64,000 bases of DNA from Liquidambar formosana (lineage: Eukaryota; Streptophyta; Magnoliopsida; Saxifragales; Altingiaceae): contig CM077831.1 of the NCBI GenBank assembly GCA_039720395.1, forward strand, positions 19,584,982 through 19,648,981, given 5' to 3'. The notes under the pieces are model-generated. The model made no database searches. It was not told the origin of the DNA and worked only from the letters and a program-made list of their open reading frames with translations. Positions 22,501 to 32,657 of the stretch are shown piece after piece. A program made the translations under genes and the position numbers. Position 1 is the first letter of the stretch. Every line of letters starts with the position of its first letter.

Positions 22501-22888
22501 CTCTCAGTTTCTCATGAGCCACTTTTCTCTCGAGATTCATTAATACCTTGATAGAAACAAGCTTGAGTTACATAAGCAATCCAGTGCTTGTTTGCCTGCA
22601 TGGATTGTACAATGTTGGGTTTTATCATTGGCAATGGTGAAAGCAGACTTTTTTTTATATTTGGGAACTTGAGAGGCATTGGGATTTATATTAATTTGTG
22701 AGTTTATTTCACCTATTATTGAGTCCCCTATTTTTAATAGGGAGTTGGGGTTGGTTGCGGTTACCAATATGATTTTTGATATTAGTTTGTAATTTGTGAG
22801 CTTTTGTTTCGCTCTTGTATATGTCTTATGGACGAGGGTTAAAACCCGTCTTTTTTATTAATACCCATCATCAATGGGGAAAAAAAAA
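22500..22888 (+). mobile_element. Probable LINE 3' UTR and tail
   Basis: 'gctcttgtatatgtcttatggacgagg...ttttttattaatacc' followed by a short A run (22881-22888) is the form of plant LINE 3' termini. There is no coding part. The left boundary is uncertain. Confidence 0.4.
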
Positions 22889-23295
22889 CCTTGGTGTTTA
22901 ATATTTTGTTATGGAAGTGTTGATTTTTATTGTTAATGTGCAATCATGGTTTCATTGGACAGTCAAAATGCCTGAAAAATCTCAGCTGCTCAAGGAAGAA
23001 ACCAACATACGCCATCAAGACAACCTCGGTAATAGCTTTTTCAAGTTTATAATAATTTAAATTATCATCGGAGCAGTTTTTTTTTTTGGATAAAGCAGTG
23101 GTGAATAGCACCATATATGCATTGTGTATACCGTCTTGTTTTTTTAATATAATACCTTATTTTATTTCAACAAAAAGGGGAAAAAAGGTTGATTTGAGGT
23201 ATGGACACAACCATGAGTGTCATGGGGGGACATGGCCACAAGGTGGTTGACACAAAGAATCATTGTCAAGAAGAAACATCCAAAGCTACTTATTG

Positions 23296-23785
23296 CTTAA
23301 AGCAAAGCTTTGTTGGGTAAGTGTTTGTGGAGATTTGCTATCGAAAAAGAAGCTATATGGAGGAAGGGTGTGGGGTGGAAGTTTGGGGTGATTGATGGAA
23401 ATTGGAAAGCTAGAGAAGTTAGGGGTAATAATGGGGTGGGTGTGTGGAAATATATTAGCAAAGGTTGGGTGGATTTCGAGAAAGGAGTGTATTTTAAGAT
23501 TGGAGAGGGTAATACAGTTCGGTTTTGGGAGGATGTGTGGTGTTTTTAGTATGCAGGGTGTTAGTGAGGGTGTACTTGTACTGTGAAATCTTTTTATCGT
23601 TCGTAGTTGGTGAGAGAAGGAGATAGGTTCCCAACCTCTAAGATTTGGGTGGCTTATGTTCCTTCCAAATTCTGCTTTTTCACCTGCTTAGCATGTTGGG
23701 GGAAATGTCTCACTTTGGATAACCTCCAGATAAGAGGTTATCATTTAGGTAACAGGTGTGAGTTATGCAAAGGGTTCCAAGGTTT
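23296..23785 (+). pseudogene. LINE fragment: reverse-transcriptase C-terminal region and zf-RVT
   Basis: Two forward pieces are recognisable. 23310-23549 encodes LWRFAIEKEAIWRK..., VWKYISKGW and GEGNTVRFWEDVWC, the connector downstream of the LINE reverse transcriptase. 23607-23780 encodes KIWVAYVPSKFCFFTCLACW and LQIRGYHLGNRCELCK, the zf-RVT zinc-binding domain with its CxxC. The sequence between them is shortened compared with intact LINEs and a stop intervenes, so the fragment is internally deleted. It sits in the cargo zone of the Harbinger candidate. Confidence 0.85.
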
Positions 23786-23794
23786 TTGTGAATG

Positions 23795-23900
23795 TTTGGG
23801 CAGGGGTTGGGAAGAGGATGATGATGTATGAACTGGCTTCACTGTTGCATTCATTTGAGTGGCAATTACCAAGGGGTACAGAGATTATCTCATTTGGTGC
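23795..23900 (+). pseudogene. Possible cytochrome P450 C-terminal fragment
   Basis: In one forward frame the segment reads AGVGKRMMMYELASLLHSFE and then WQLPRGTE. This closely resembles the helix-L region just after the haem-binding loop of CYP76-type P450s ('CAG.PLA.RMM.Y.LASLLHSF.W.LP.G'). The haem-ligand Cys position reads Trp, about two residues are missing, and the frame stops soon after. It abuts the LINE fragment. If correct, it is a captured or degenerate exon piece about 100 bp long. The length is short, so a chance or LINE-derived match cannot be excluded. Confidence 0.5.
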
Positions 23901-25547
23901 TCTATGCATAATGAGTAGAACCTTAGCAGGGTGTTAGTGAACCTATTGTCTTATAAGAATTCGGCCACCACCGCAGATATCAATGGAATTGGGACCTTTA
24001 CTTTTCTGTTGTTTATGGTGCATACCCTAAATTATGTCATATGTGTTTTCATTTTAATTACATATAAGTAACTTGAAATAAATATATTAAGAGTCTTATG
24101 TGGTGTGATTTTTTTTTCTTTTGCAAATGTCTGAGATGATTTGTAAGAAAAAACATGTATAATATCCATGGCAGGCATTTTGGGCGAAAGGAAGCCCATT
24201 GTTTCATATATGAAACCTCTATGGTTATGCTAGGATTTTTAGTATTTTATGTTATGCTCTGTATCAGATTCTATCATCTGTCTAGTATGGTTTCCTAGTA
24301 ATTAGAATGGTTAGATTAAGCATTGCTTTCATCTTTTTAAATGTACTGAAAGAATTAAGCGCATGGCCTGAGGTTTTCAGGCTTTAAATCCGTACCTTCC
24401 TTCAGCAATTGTTGATGAAAATTGAAAGACATGTGGAAAACCTCTTCAAGCCAAGTATTGTAGAACCCACCTTGTCTGATTGGGTATAGCTGACATAGTC
24501 TCAAAGCGAGGAACTCCTACCAAGAGTTTAGGTGCACTGATGTAACTAATTGAAACGATTATCTTATATGCACTTTGAATTCTCTATCATAAATTGCCTC
24601 AATTGAATATTGAAGCTCAATGACATGATGTACGTACAACCATATATTCTTATTCAACAGTTCAATCTATGTACTTGTTCTTGCTTTGTCTTACAGGACT
24701 GCTCTTGGTTTAAATTAGTTTTTGTGTGAGTCACATTGATTCCCTTTTATCTCTTATTGTTAGCAATTGCATCTAGCTCTATGAAAAATGCTTTTTTATG
24801 CAAATTTGAGGCCATCATCTTTGATATAGAGCATTAAAAAGTGAAGCTGAATGATATTGTGCTTCTAGAGCAACTATGTGGTTTCTAGTTTCAATTGAGG
24901 CATCCTTCTAGCATAGTCCTACTGTTCTATGGGGGAATGTTGTCAGGTCTCTGAAATATGTCTGCAATCAGCTCTATTAAGCCAACATTCTTTTTGTTTT
25001 TGTTGTTGTTGTTTTGTGTTAGTGGGTAAATGATCGATCTTCCTCGGGAGTGACACGATTGTGATAATTTTTTTTTTTTTAAATATTTGAACAGAGCATC
25101 TATGTTTCCCTACAATACTGCCTATTTGGATGGCTACAATATAAAATAGCAAAGAAAGAGATGAGCCTCATTTTTTTCTTTCCTTTCAGTGAAGGCAGGT
25201 ACAGAAAATAGAAACTGCAGAAAACACTCGCACTTGATTGGCAATTGGTCCCTAATTTAACTTATGAATTAGGAAATCACAAAATCTGTTCTACTTGCAA
25301 TGCTGGTTGCAACTGTGTTTTGCCATTATGTTCCATTGGGAATTCCTTGCAGGCTATTGTTAATTGTACTGAGTATGAGAGGTCATCCAGCTCTGGGCAT
25401 GCGTAATTGTTGTAGTGGCAGCTCTAGGAACAGATGTCTAGAAAAAGTAAATCCTGTTGGAGGATGGCATTCAAGGAATCAATGATAGTAATTTTGGGTT
25501 ATTATCTCTGTGGATGTCTTTGTGAATCAAAATTAACAAGAATCAAT
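23901..25547. other. Unassigned cargo-zone sequence
   Basis: No gene recognised. Gene-like composition in places (about 24360-24740), but no exon with a credible product. Confidence 0.4.
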
Positions 25548-25562
25548 GATATGTTGTTTGTT

Positions 25563-25820
25563 CAAACTTTTGAAGATAAGGAAGCCTCTTTAATTGAGCT
25601 AAAGTCTTCTTTTGTAAACACACTTTTTTGGTGGTCTTCTAGCTACTCTAATGGCCACAACCCCTCCTTTGTTGACTTTCTTGACATGCTAAAGATTTAG
25701 CTTGGGGTTTTTCTTTTTCTTTTCCTTTCTTTCTTGTGGTTAGCTCTTGTATATCTCTTATGTACTTGGGTTTTGCCCTTTTTCTAATACAATATTTCAT
25801 CAAAAAAAAAAAAAAAAAAG
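25563..25820 (+). mobile_element. Short 5'-truncated LINE with perfect 15-bp TSD
   Basis: gatatgttgtttgtt at 25548-25562 recurs at 25821-25835, immediately after a poly(A) run (25802-25819). The 258-bp insert encodes the end of a LINE polyprotein (LKSSFVNTLFWWSSSYSNGH then FVDFLDMLKI, stop at 25698-25700). The typical 3' UTR 'ctcttgtatatctcttatgtacttgggtt' type sequence and tail follow. This is a textbook target-primed insertion, recent enough to keep an exact duplication. Confidence 0.93.
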
Positions 25821-25835
25821 GATATGTTGTTTGTT

Positions 25836-26671
25836 GCTGTTATTTCCCTGGAACTAAGTTTGGCGCTGAATTCCTGCTGAGAAGTGACCTTATCCTGTCG
25901 TCCAAGTATACTTGTTTGCTTATGGAAGTTCTGGTGTGAAATCAATCTTGCATGTTGCCATGAACAATCTATAGATGGAACAAGATTGACTACAATGCAG
26001 AAATGCTATTTTTTTGAGTTTGTCAAAATTAAGTGCACTCTATGGGATGGAAAATAGATTAGGATGGTTTAAGGGGAAGTGAAATTCCAACATGTGTCTT
26101 ATGATTGCTCTTTCCTTTGTATGGTGATTGGTCCAAATCGAATACAAGTTGATCACTTGTACTTAGTTGAGATTAATTTACTGCAGTTGTATTAAAGGGT
26201 CTACAATTGATTTGGTCTAAGCATGAATTGTGGACTACAACCACTTCTTGAGAGAACACCGTACCAAATAGGTTTCAATTTGGACATCCAAATCGATCCA
26301 TAATGAAGTTGATTAACAGCAACGTTTATTAGAACTCAATCCCAAGAGATTTGATGGCTATTTATTGGAACTCATTCCCAAGAGATTGGTTGGCTATACA
26401 CCTATCGTAAATACATTTACTTTATTTTATATATTTTTAAATAAAGCTATTTTGTTCTTTCCGGAATATATCCAAACAAAAACTATGTGTGCGGAAATTG
26501 AGGCTAGGACAGGCTGGGGATTAGAGCAGAGGTGGTTGAGGATGTGGTGTGGGTGTTGGTATTTGATTTTGGAGGTTGGAGTTGAGTCGTGAAGTTTTTT
26601 TATTTTATTTTTTGGATTAAGGCTTGGTTGAATTAAGGTTAGGGAGGAAAGATACTGTGATATGAGAACTG
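25836..26671. other. Unassigned sequence
   Basis: No gene or element ends recognised between the LINE insertion and hairpin array B. Confidence 0.4.
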
Positions 26672-27222
26672 TCATGCAATATGGCCAACTAAAAACGAGT
26701 GTAGTTGGCTATAATTGTTTGTCTGTCATATGAGAACACCATCTGGTATACAAAATAGCCAACTACAAGTGGGTATAGTTGGCTATTTTTTTTTCCAACA
26801 TGAGATAACCCACTGCCATGCAATATAGCCAACTAAAAGTGGGTGAAGTTGGCTATAATATTTTGTTTTTTCACATAACATACCCACTGCCTTGCAAATT
26901 AGCCAACTAAAAGTGAGTATAGTTGGCTATTTTTTTCCAACACGATATAACGCACTGCCATGCAATGTAGCCAACTAAAAGTGGGTGTAGTTGGCTATAC
27001 ATGTTTTTTTTTTCACATTACATACCCACTGCCTTGCAAATTAGCCAACTAAAAGTGGGTATAGTTGGCTATTTTCTTTTTCCCACATGACATATCCCAC
27101 TGCCATGCAATATAGCCAACTAAAAGTGGTGTAGTTGGCTAAATTTTTTTTTTTAACATGACACACCCACTGCCTTGCAATATAGCCACCTAAAAGTCCG
27201 TATAGTTGGCTATTTTTTTTAC
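26672..27222 (-). repeat. Hairpin minisatellite array B (about 8 units, inverted relative to array A)
   Basis: The reverse complement of the array-A unit is repeated about every 70-75 bp: TAGCCAACTAAAAGTGGGT.TAGTTGGCTATTTTTTT..CCA..ATGA.ATAACCCACTGCCATGCAA. The hairpin stem is the same 10 bp; loops differ from array A. A small duplicated block (acacagaagcatgt / acatagaagcatgt) follows at about 27223-27293. The array lies 3' of the GRF gene, as array A lies 3' of the Myb gene. Confidence 0.93.
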
Positions 27223-27558
27223 ACAGAAGCATGTTATTTATGGTCGGCGCACCCCCAGTTTGGTCGAACCATGTTTTTTTACATAGAAGCATGTCCATTT
27301 GAAGAAGCAAATGCAAGGTCCATTTTAAGAAAACAAACATAGGTATACATTTTCAAGGTTCTGCAGTCGCAAATCCCATACACAAACAGATTCGAACCTC
27401 CATCACACAATTTAAAGCCAAGTGCATCTGATATTTCCATTACCACATTCAATGTCTATTAGCAAAAAGGCTTATAAATATTACAAAACAATAGAGTTAC
27501 AAATATCCTTAATTAATGGACCACATCGATTATATCCAAAATGTTAAATTACAAATTG

Positions 27559-27991
27559 TCATAGAACATTTAAAACCCAATACATAATCGCCAAGATTAT
27601 TAACACTCGAACAATTATCCTCCACTCCGTGGACGTAGGTAGAATGTAATTATATCTCCCATCTTGCTCCACATTCGATTCGACTATCATCGATGCCTCC
27701 TCATTGGAGTTCTGCACGCTTTCTTCTATAGGCCCACACCAAGCGAAGAAATTACAAGCACGCCCATTCTTTTCCTGAAAATGTTCCTAACTAATGTTAA
27801 TTACATTTCTTACACGAACATAATATAACATATTTTCAAAGTTCCATATTACTCACCATGTAACCGGGGCATGAATAAAAAAGGCAATATTTACTATATC
27901 TCTTGTGTGATATCTTCAAGATAGCTCGACGTCCACAATCACACAACATAGGGGTTGCTCTCAAGCAGTTGGGTGGGGGTTGGTTGTTCAT
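27559..27991 (-). CDS. GRF-type zinc-finger protein with C-terminal membrane segment, 116 aa
   Basis: Minus-strand exons 27991-27857 and 27774-27559, with an 82-bp intron (donor GTGAGT, acceptor TTTCAG, phase 0), give an intact short protein. Residues ~15-60 form a GRF zinc finger: LCDCGRRAILK, then YCLFYSCPGYM, then the post-intron ACNFFAWC. The intron splits the domain exactly as in plant At4g04775-like GRF proteins. Residues ~97-115 (IIVRVLIILAIMYWVLNVL) are a hydrophobic, probably membrane-spanning, tail. GRF fingers are known to bind single-stranded DNA/RNA in other proteins. The role of the short plant ones is not established. An acceptor-like 'atttcag' immediately precedes the ATG. A donor-like 'gtacga' near 28706 suggests a 5' UTR exon starting close to the element's right end. 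Confidence 0.85.
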
Positions 27992-27999
27992 GACTGAAA

Positions 28000-29243
28000 T
28001 TACTTCAGCTAATCACCTTCAAACAATTTTTAGCAACATATGAAAGTGTATAATGTTAACTGAATGCGGGATTATCACATTCAAGAGAGAAATGAAAAAC
28101 ACAATTTTCATAAAATCAATAATAAATTGGTAGAAGTCTTACGTTATGCAAATAAATTACTATCAAGTTTGTTATCCATATCATGGCGTGTCGTACAATC
28201 AATTGCATATATAACACCAACGTACTCTTATAAGGTCATTCAAACCAATCTTTGATGACCATTTTATTTTCAAGAAAAGGAAAGGGTTTTATGTTAATAG
28301 AAGCCGAAAATTAGTAGCCTATTTTTCCCTAACCTTTTTTATGTATTTATTTATCAGGTTTTTTTCCTTAACCTTCGCAACATATAAAAGTTACACGACT
28401 AAAAGAATGAAAAAGCACTTTCTCCATCCACCAAGAGGCAATGCTGATGATAATACACCTCAACTTTGACAACAATAGAAAAGAGAAAAATATAAAAACT
28501 CCACAAAATACAGTGTCTTCGTAAAATGATACAACATTATCACTGACTGGTATGGTTGGTGTTTTATTTTTCCCTCAAATACAGTGTCTATTTATGAATT
28601 ATCATATAGAATGATGATCGTCCAAAGTTAAAGGGTTTACGCATGTTTTCGAATCAAATTTTTTAGGGCAATAAGAAATTAAAAGCAGTAAGTCAGATTC
28701 GTACCTCCAACACAATAAATCGAAGGAGATCAAGGAAAGAATGGACGCTTCTACAGAACGGGAGTCGATCTTCGTCTATAACAATTATTTCGCCCAGGTT
28801 CGGTTGTGGATCTGTTCGACAAGATTCCCTCCGATATCAAATTCCAACGTCAACACACCTCGTTCATGTATGCATGTTCTTCAAGATACTCTACTCGATC
28901 CATTCGTGTAGATCTGTTCTTGAAGATTGTACCAGTAGGAAGAAGCTTGGTTTATGGTTTTCGATCTCTTCCTGAGGTTTGGGTGGACGACGTGTGGCAA
29001 CGTTAAAGTAATGGGGGGAAATGGTGTTTGGTAGATTTCGAAATTTGATTTTGGTAAAGTAAAGGGTATTGTGGGAATTTACTATATTTGGGAATCACAT
29101 TCCTACCCAACCAAATGTGGTAATGGGAATATTATGTGGGAATCACACTTTCCATTACCATGAACCAAACGTGGGGATGGGTATCATTCCCTCACATTCC
29201 CATTCCCAAGTAATGGGTCATTCCCAGTAATCACATTCCCATT
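28000..29243 (-). other. Probable leader of the GRF gene and right subterminal region of the element
   Basis: No coding region seen. On the minus strand, sequence from about 29000 to 28710 is GC-richer than its surroundings and ends at a donor-like site (ggag|gtacga), consistent with a 5' UTR exon and a long intron to the GRF start. From 29050 to 29243 it is rich in 'gggaat/attccc' and contains additional internal 'ccaaa.g/c.tttgg' copies, mirroring the left subterminal region. Confidence 0.45.
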
Positions 29244-29262
29244 CCCCGAACCAAACACACCC
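29244..29262 (-). repeat. Right terminal inverted repeat of the Harbinger candidate
   Basis: ccccgaaccaaacacaccc on the plus strand, followed by TAA; pairs with 12357-12375. Confidence 0.8.
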
Positions 29263-31489
29263 TAAGTGGAAGACCAACGCTGATGTTTTCTCTACTCCTT
29301 TATCCCTTATTTATTCTTTCAAGAGACTACTTTATTAGTTCAAGTATGGGTGGGTATGTAGGACTCCTACATACTCTTCTAATTGTTTATTAGCCTTATC
29401 TCTGTTAATAAATAGGTCTACTTTGTTTATTAAAAAAATTTGATTTCATGCTCAGGTTAAACTCCTCTCACCCTTAACTGAAAAATAATTTGTTAAAGTC
29501 TTTGGAAATGTATGAGTATGAAACCATGGATATTCATTTAAGTGATATCTTGAAACATAGGACTAAAGTTTTTAGGTTTGGTTTGCTGTGATATCATCTA
29601 TCGTGTGGTTTTTAGCAGTTTGTAATTTTGACGTAGTTGTTGCATAATACTTATATGAATGTCCAAAAGCATTTTTAAAAGTGAGTAGATCTGCAGCATA
29701 GAACTGAAGCTTTTGAGCCTGGTCTGATGTGATTTCATCCATCTTGTGGGTTTGAAGGAGAGAGGTTGTATGTTACACACATTTATTGCATAAATAATTG
29801 ATTAGTTTAATACCCTGTATGTATATCCAAGCATACATATTTCCCCCCGGTGTTTTATTAATATAGAGTTGCATTTCTTCAAATCAATAATCATATATTG
29901 AACCACAAAAGCTGCTGTTGTGGTTGGGCCATTTTCTTGTTGCGTGTGAATTTTGTATCACAATGGACAAAGTTTTGAATTTCGTGAAGGTCTTTGCATA
30001 TTTTGATTTCCCCATAGGATCCATTTGTTGCAATTAAAGCCTTTCATAGGTTAGATTTTGCATTTAAAGGTTAAGGTTACCCCCTTTCATTGTTAAAATT
30101 TTCCAGAAACACCCAATTTTCCACCATTTAGTGGGAACTTGTTTCTTAAAATGTTGTTTTTAGTGTTTTTTTGCCAGTATAATGAGAAGATTATACCACT
30201 TTAGTTGTTTCTAATTGTAGAGGACCTCGTTACTCCCATTATGTAGTTATGAAGGAAACTATTTCCATCATATATATTTATATGAAACTAACAAAGCCCA
30301 AGTGTCCAAATTAGTAACTTTATTTCTTAATTTAAATGTTTAATTTCCGAGTTGCTTGCTTTCTTTAGATGGTTATTTTGTAGGTGAGGGCTGATGTGCA
30401 TGGTTGGGGCCAATTTCATGCCCGATGTTATTATGGTAAATATGGGAGAGGTAAGTTTTAATCAGAGAGAATCAAATATGAGCTTTATTTACTAAAATGT
30501 AAACTCTTGATTCTTTATTCTTTCTCATCATCATTCATACCTTGTGCTGTTTGGGGCACACTAGTTTGTGACCGAAAATGATGTTCCAAGTTCCAATGGT
30601 TCCTTCTATTGTCACGTTTCTGAATTTTAAGTTTTGACATACAAGGTACTCCTTAGTTGAATCTGAAACATCCCTCTAATGTTCAGAACTGTTTTAGATT
30701 ATTGTATTATGAGAGAATAAAAACTTAGACAATGTACAACAAGTTTTTTACACCATCCAAATATATAAAATAAACCTTGTGTTGCCTCAGGAAACAACAA
30801 TGGTTCACTTAGGTGGATGTGGTCTTACTATTCTTTGAAACTTGACAGAGAATGCTAACTAGGCAACAAGGTAGCAGTTACTGCATATCAATTAAATAGA
30901 TGAAAAGAGATTGGTCTTAAGTCTTAACCACTCACACCCAGTCTTATTGGCTTAAGGAAAAGATTAATTGGTGCTAAGTTGAGTTTTTAAATTTTTCGAG
31001 AAGAAAACCATCTAAATAAGAAAATTATCAGTTGAGGTGAGCAACAAACATCTTTATGGATGGATGAGAGAATTTATGGGTGAAAATTTTGGTTGAAAAG
31101 AGCAACCCCCTTGATCTGAGTGGAGTTTTGAGTGGGGAAAAGGGAGAAGAGTGGTGGAAGAGGAGAGATGAGTTAAGTTTAAAATTTGAAACAGGAAGGG
31201 AAAGAGTCAAATTTAAAATTTGAAAGGGACCAGAGAGATAGATGGGAGCGTGGGACCCAAGGTGTTAAAAGGAAAAAGAAAAAAGAAAAAAAAAAGAAGG
31301 AAAACAGGTGTCAACTAGTGGTAAGTGAAGGGAATGAATTATAGAGTGCCACCTCATCACTCACTACTCCTCTATATAGTATAGTATAGATATTTGATAG
31401 GCAACAAAATATCCAATGCCATATTCACTTTTGTGTTTCCCCATTTTGCGAATCACATACCATAGATGTCTCGTATACATGGTCTTAAA

Positions 31490-31700
31490 ATCGCGATATA
31501 TCGTTGTATCGATGTGTGGCGATACGATATTTGCTTGCGAAATTGAAAAATATGAAAAAAAACAAAATATCGGTAGATATCGACGATGTATCGCAATATA
31601 TCATCGATATCTCAATAAGTTTAAATATCGTCAGCTTTATGTGAGAAATCGAGGAGAAGTCGACGATATATCGTCCATACCGACACTGATCACTGTATCG
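31490..31700. repeat. CGATATATCG-rich palindromic block
   Basis: Repeated palindromic or near-palindromic words (gcgatatatcg, atcgatg, gtagatatcgacgatgtatcgc, cgacgatatatcg) are crowded into ~200 bp. Long TA/CG-alternating palindromes of this style are seen in plant interspersed repeats, but the family is not identified. Confidence 0.6.
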
Positions 31701-31721
31701 CTCCACTGAAATGGATTTCTG

Positions 31722-32050
31722 GGTCTTTTTTGGCTGTTTTCTGCTCCTTTTTCCAGTTTTTGTCCTGCTGTTTCAATTATTTTGCTGCCTTTTCAGGTCT
31801 TTTGTCCAAAATCAAGAGCTTTTCCACTAGTTTCAAACATTCACGTGAAAGTGATTGTTTGAATTGCTTTATGAGTCTTTTTTTGGGCTGTTTTATGCTC
31901 TCTTTTCCAGTGGTTGAATCCTATCTCTTCAGTTTATTGTGCTGCATTTTCAGGTGTTTTGTCCAAAATGAGGAGCTATTCCACTACTTTCACAGTTTCA
32001 CGTGAAAATGATTAAGTGGGGTGAGCAGCCTTTCACAGTTTCACGTGAAA
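31722..32050. repeat. Tandem duplication carrying TTTCACGTGAAA palindromes
   Basis: A ~165-bp unit ('gctgttttctgctc...tttgtccaaaat.a.gagct.ttccacta.tttca') is present twice. The 12-bp palindrome tttcacgtgaaa (a CACGTG core) occurs at 31996-32007 and 32039-32050, with an 11/12 copy at 31839-31850. Confidence 0.75.
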
Positions 32051-32613
32051 GACTCCTTCAGTCCTTCCAGCTTTCATCCATTAGCACTTCTTCAGTCCTT
32101 CCAGCATAAAAAACCAAACACAACCTCCTTCCAGTGTATAAGCTTCCTTCCAGTTAGTTTAAACTTTAGAAATCAAAACTTCACTATAACTTGCAACTAG
32201 TTAAAGATCAAAGGAAGTTGAGAAGAAAGCAATTAGCAACAGTCAGCAGACAGGAGTAGTGCATTAGTTAAAGACTTGAAGACTTGAAGGTTATAAACTT
32301 AAAAGGTCATAAGCCTATTTCTCGTATTTTTTGCCTCACACAAAATTTTCGTTATTATTAGTGCTGCTTTAGGTAGTATAGATTAGTCATTAATTTTTTC
32401 TTTTAAAATTTATTTTAAAAAAATATGACCCAGCATGGCTTTTGTTAAAACAAACTTGGAGGTGCCACCAATTTCTCCATTTCACTAATTTGTCATTCAT
32501 TCTCTCATTATTTTCTAGGTTCTTTGTCATTCCAAACTATCCTGTAATATGCTTTAACATTTCAACTACTTGAACATGCTATTGAATAAGGGGTAGTGAA
32601 TTTATGACAATGT

Positions 32614-32618
<5 letters not shown>

Positions 32619-32656
<38 letters not shown>
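32619..32656. repeat. Poly(T) tract
   Basis: About 38 uninterrupted T residues. It could be the tail of a decayed minus-strand retroposon, but no body is recognisable beside it. Confidence 0.9.

Positions 32657-32657
<1 letters not shown>

Larger units (their letters stand above)
12357..29262 (+). mobile_element. Candidate giant PIF/Harbinger element (16.9 kb, four genes)
   Basis: The left end, ggcaccgtttggttcgggg (12357-12375), and the inverted right end, gggtgtgtttggttcgggg (29244-29262 read on the minus strand), share the last 13 bases. Both are flanked by TAA (12354-12356 and 29263-29265), the PIF/Harbinger target duplication. The subterminal ~210 bp are also alike, rich in ATTCCC/GGGAAT and closing with a '..aatt.c.a....cccttt' block on both sides. 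Inside are the two canonical Harbinger genes (DDE transposase and Myb-like) reading inward from the left. A GRF zinc-finger gene reads inward from the right. Between them lie a plant-transposon-protein gene and two inverted hairpin-repeat arrays. Typical plant PIF elements are a few kb. An alternative is a normal-sized Harbinger enlarged by a nested element whose ends are the hairpin arrays. Confidence 0.7.

Noticed and set aside
27041..27340. 99-residue minus-strand open frame
   Set aside because: Translates the hairpin minisatellite repeat; periodic and without protein character.
30384..30450. Exon-like 67-bp segment flanked by 'tag' and 'gtaagt'
   Set aside because: Open in one frame but encodes nothing recognisable and does not match AHL; possibly chance.
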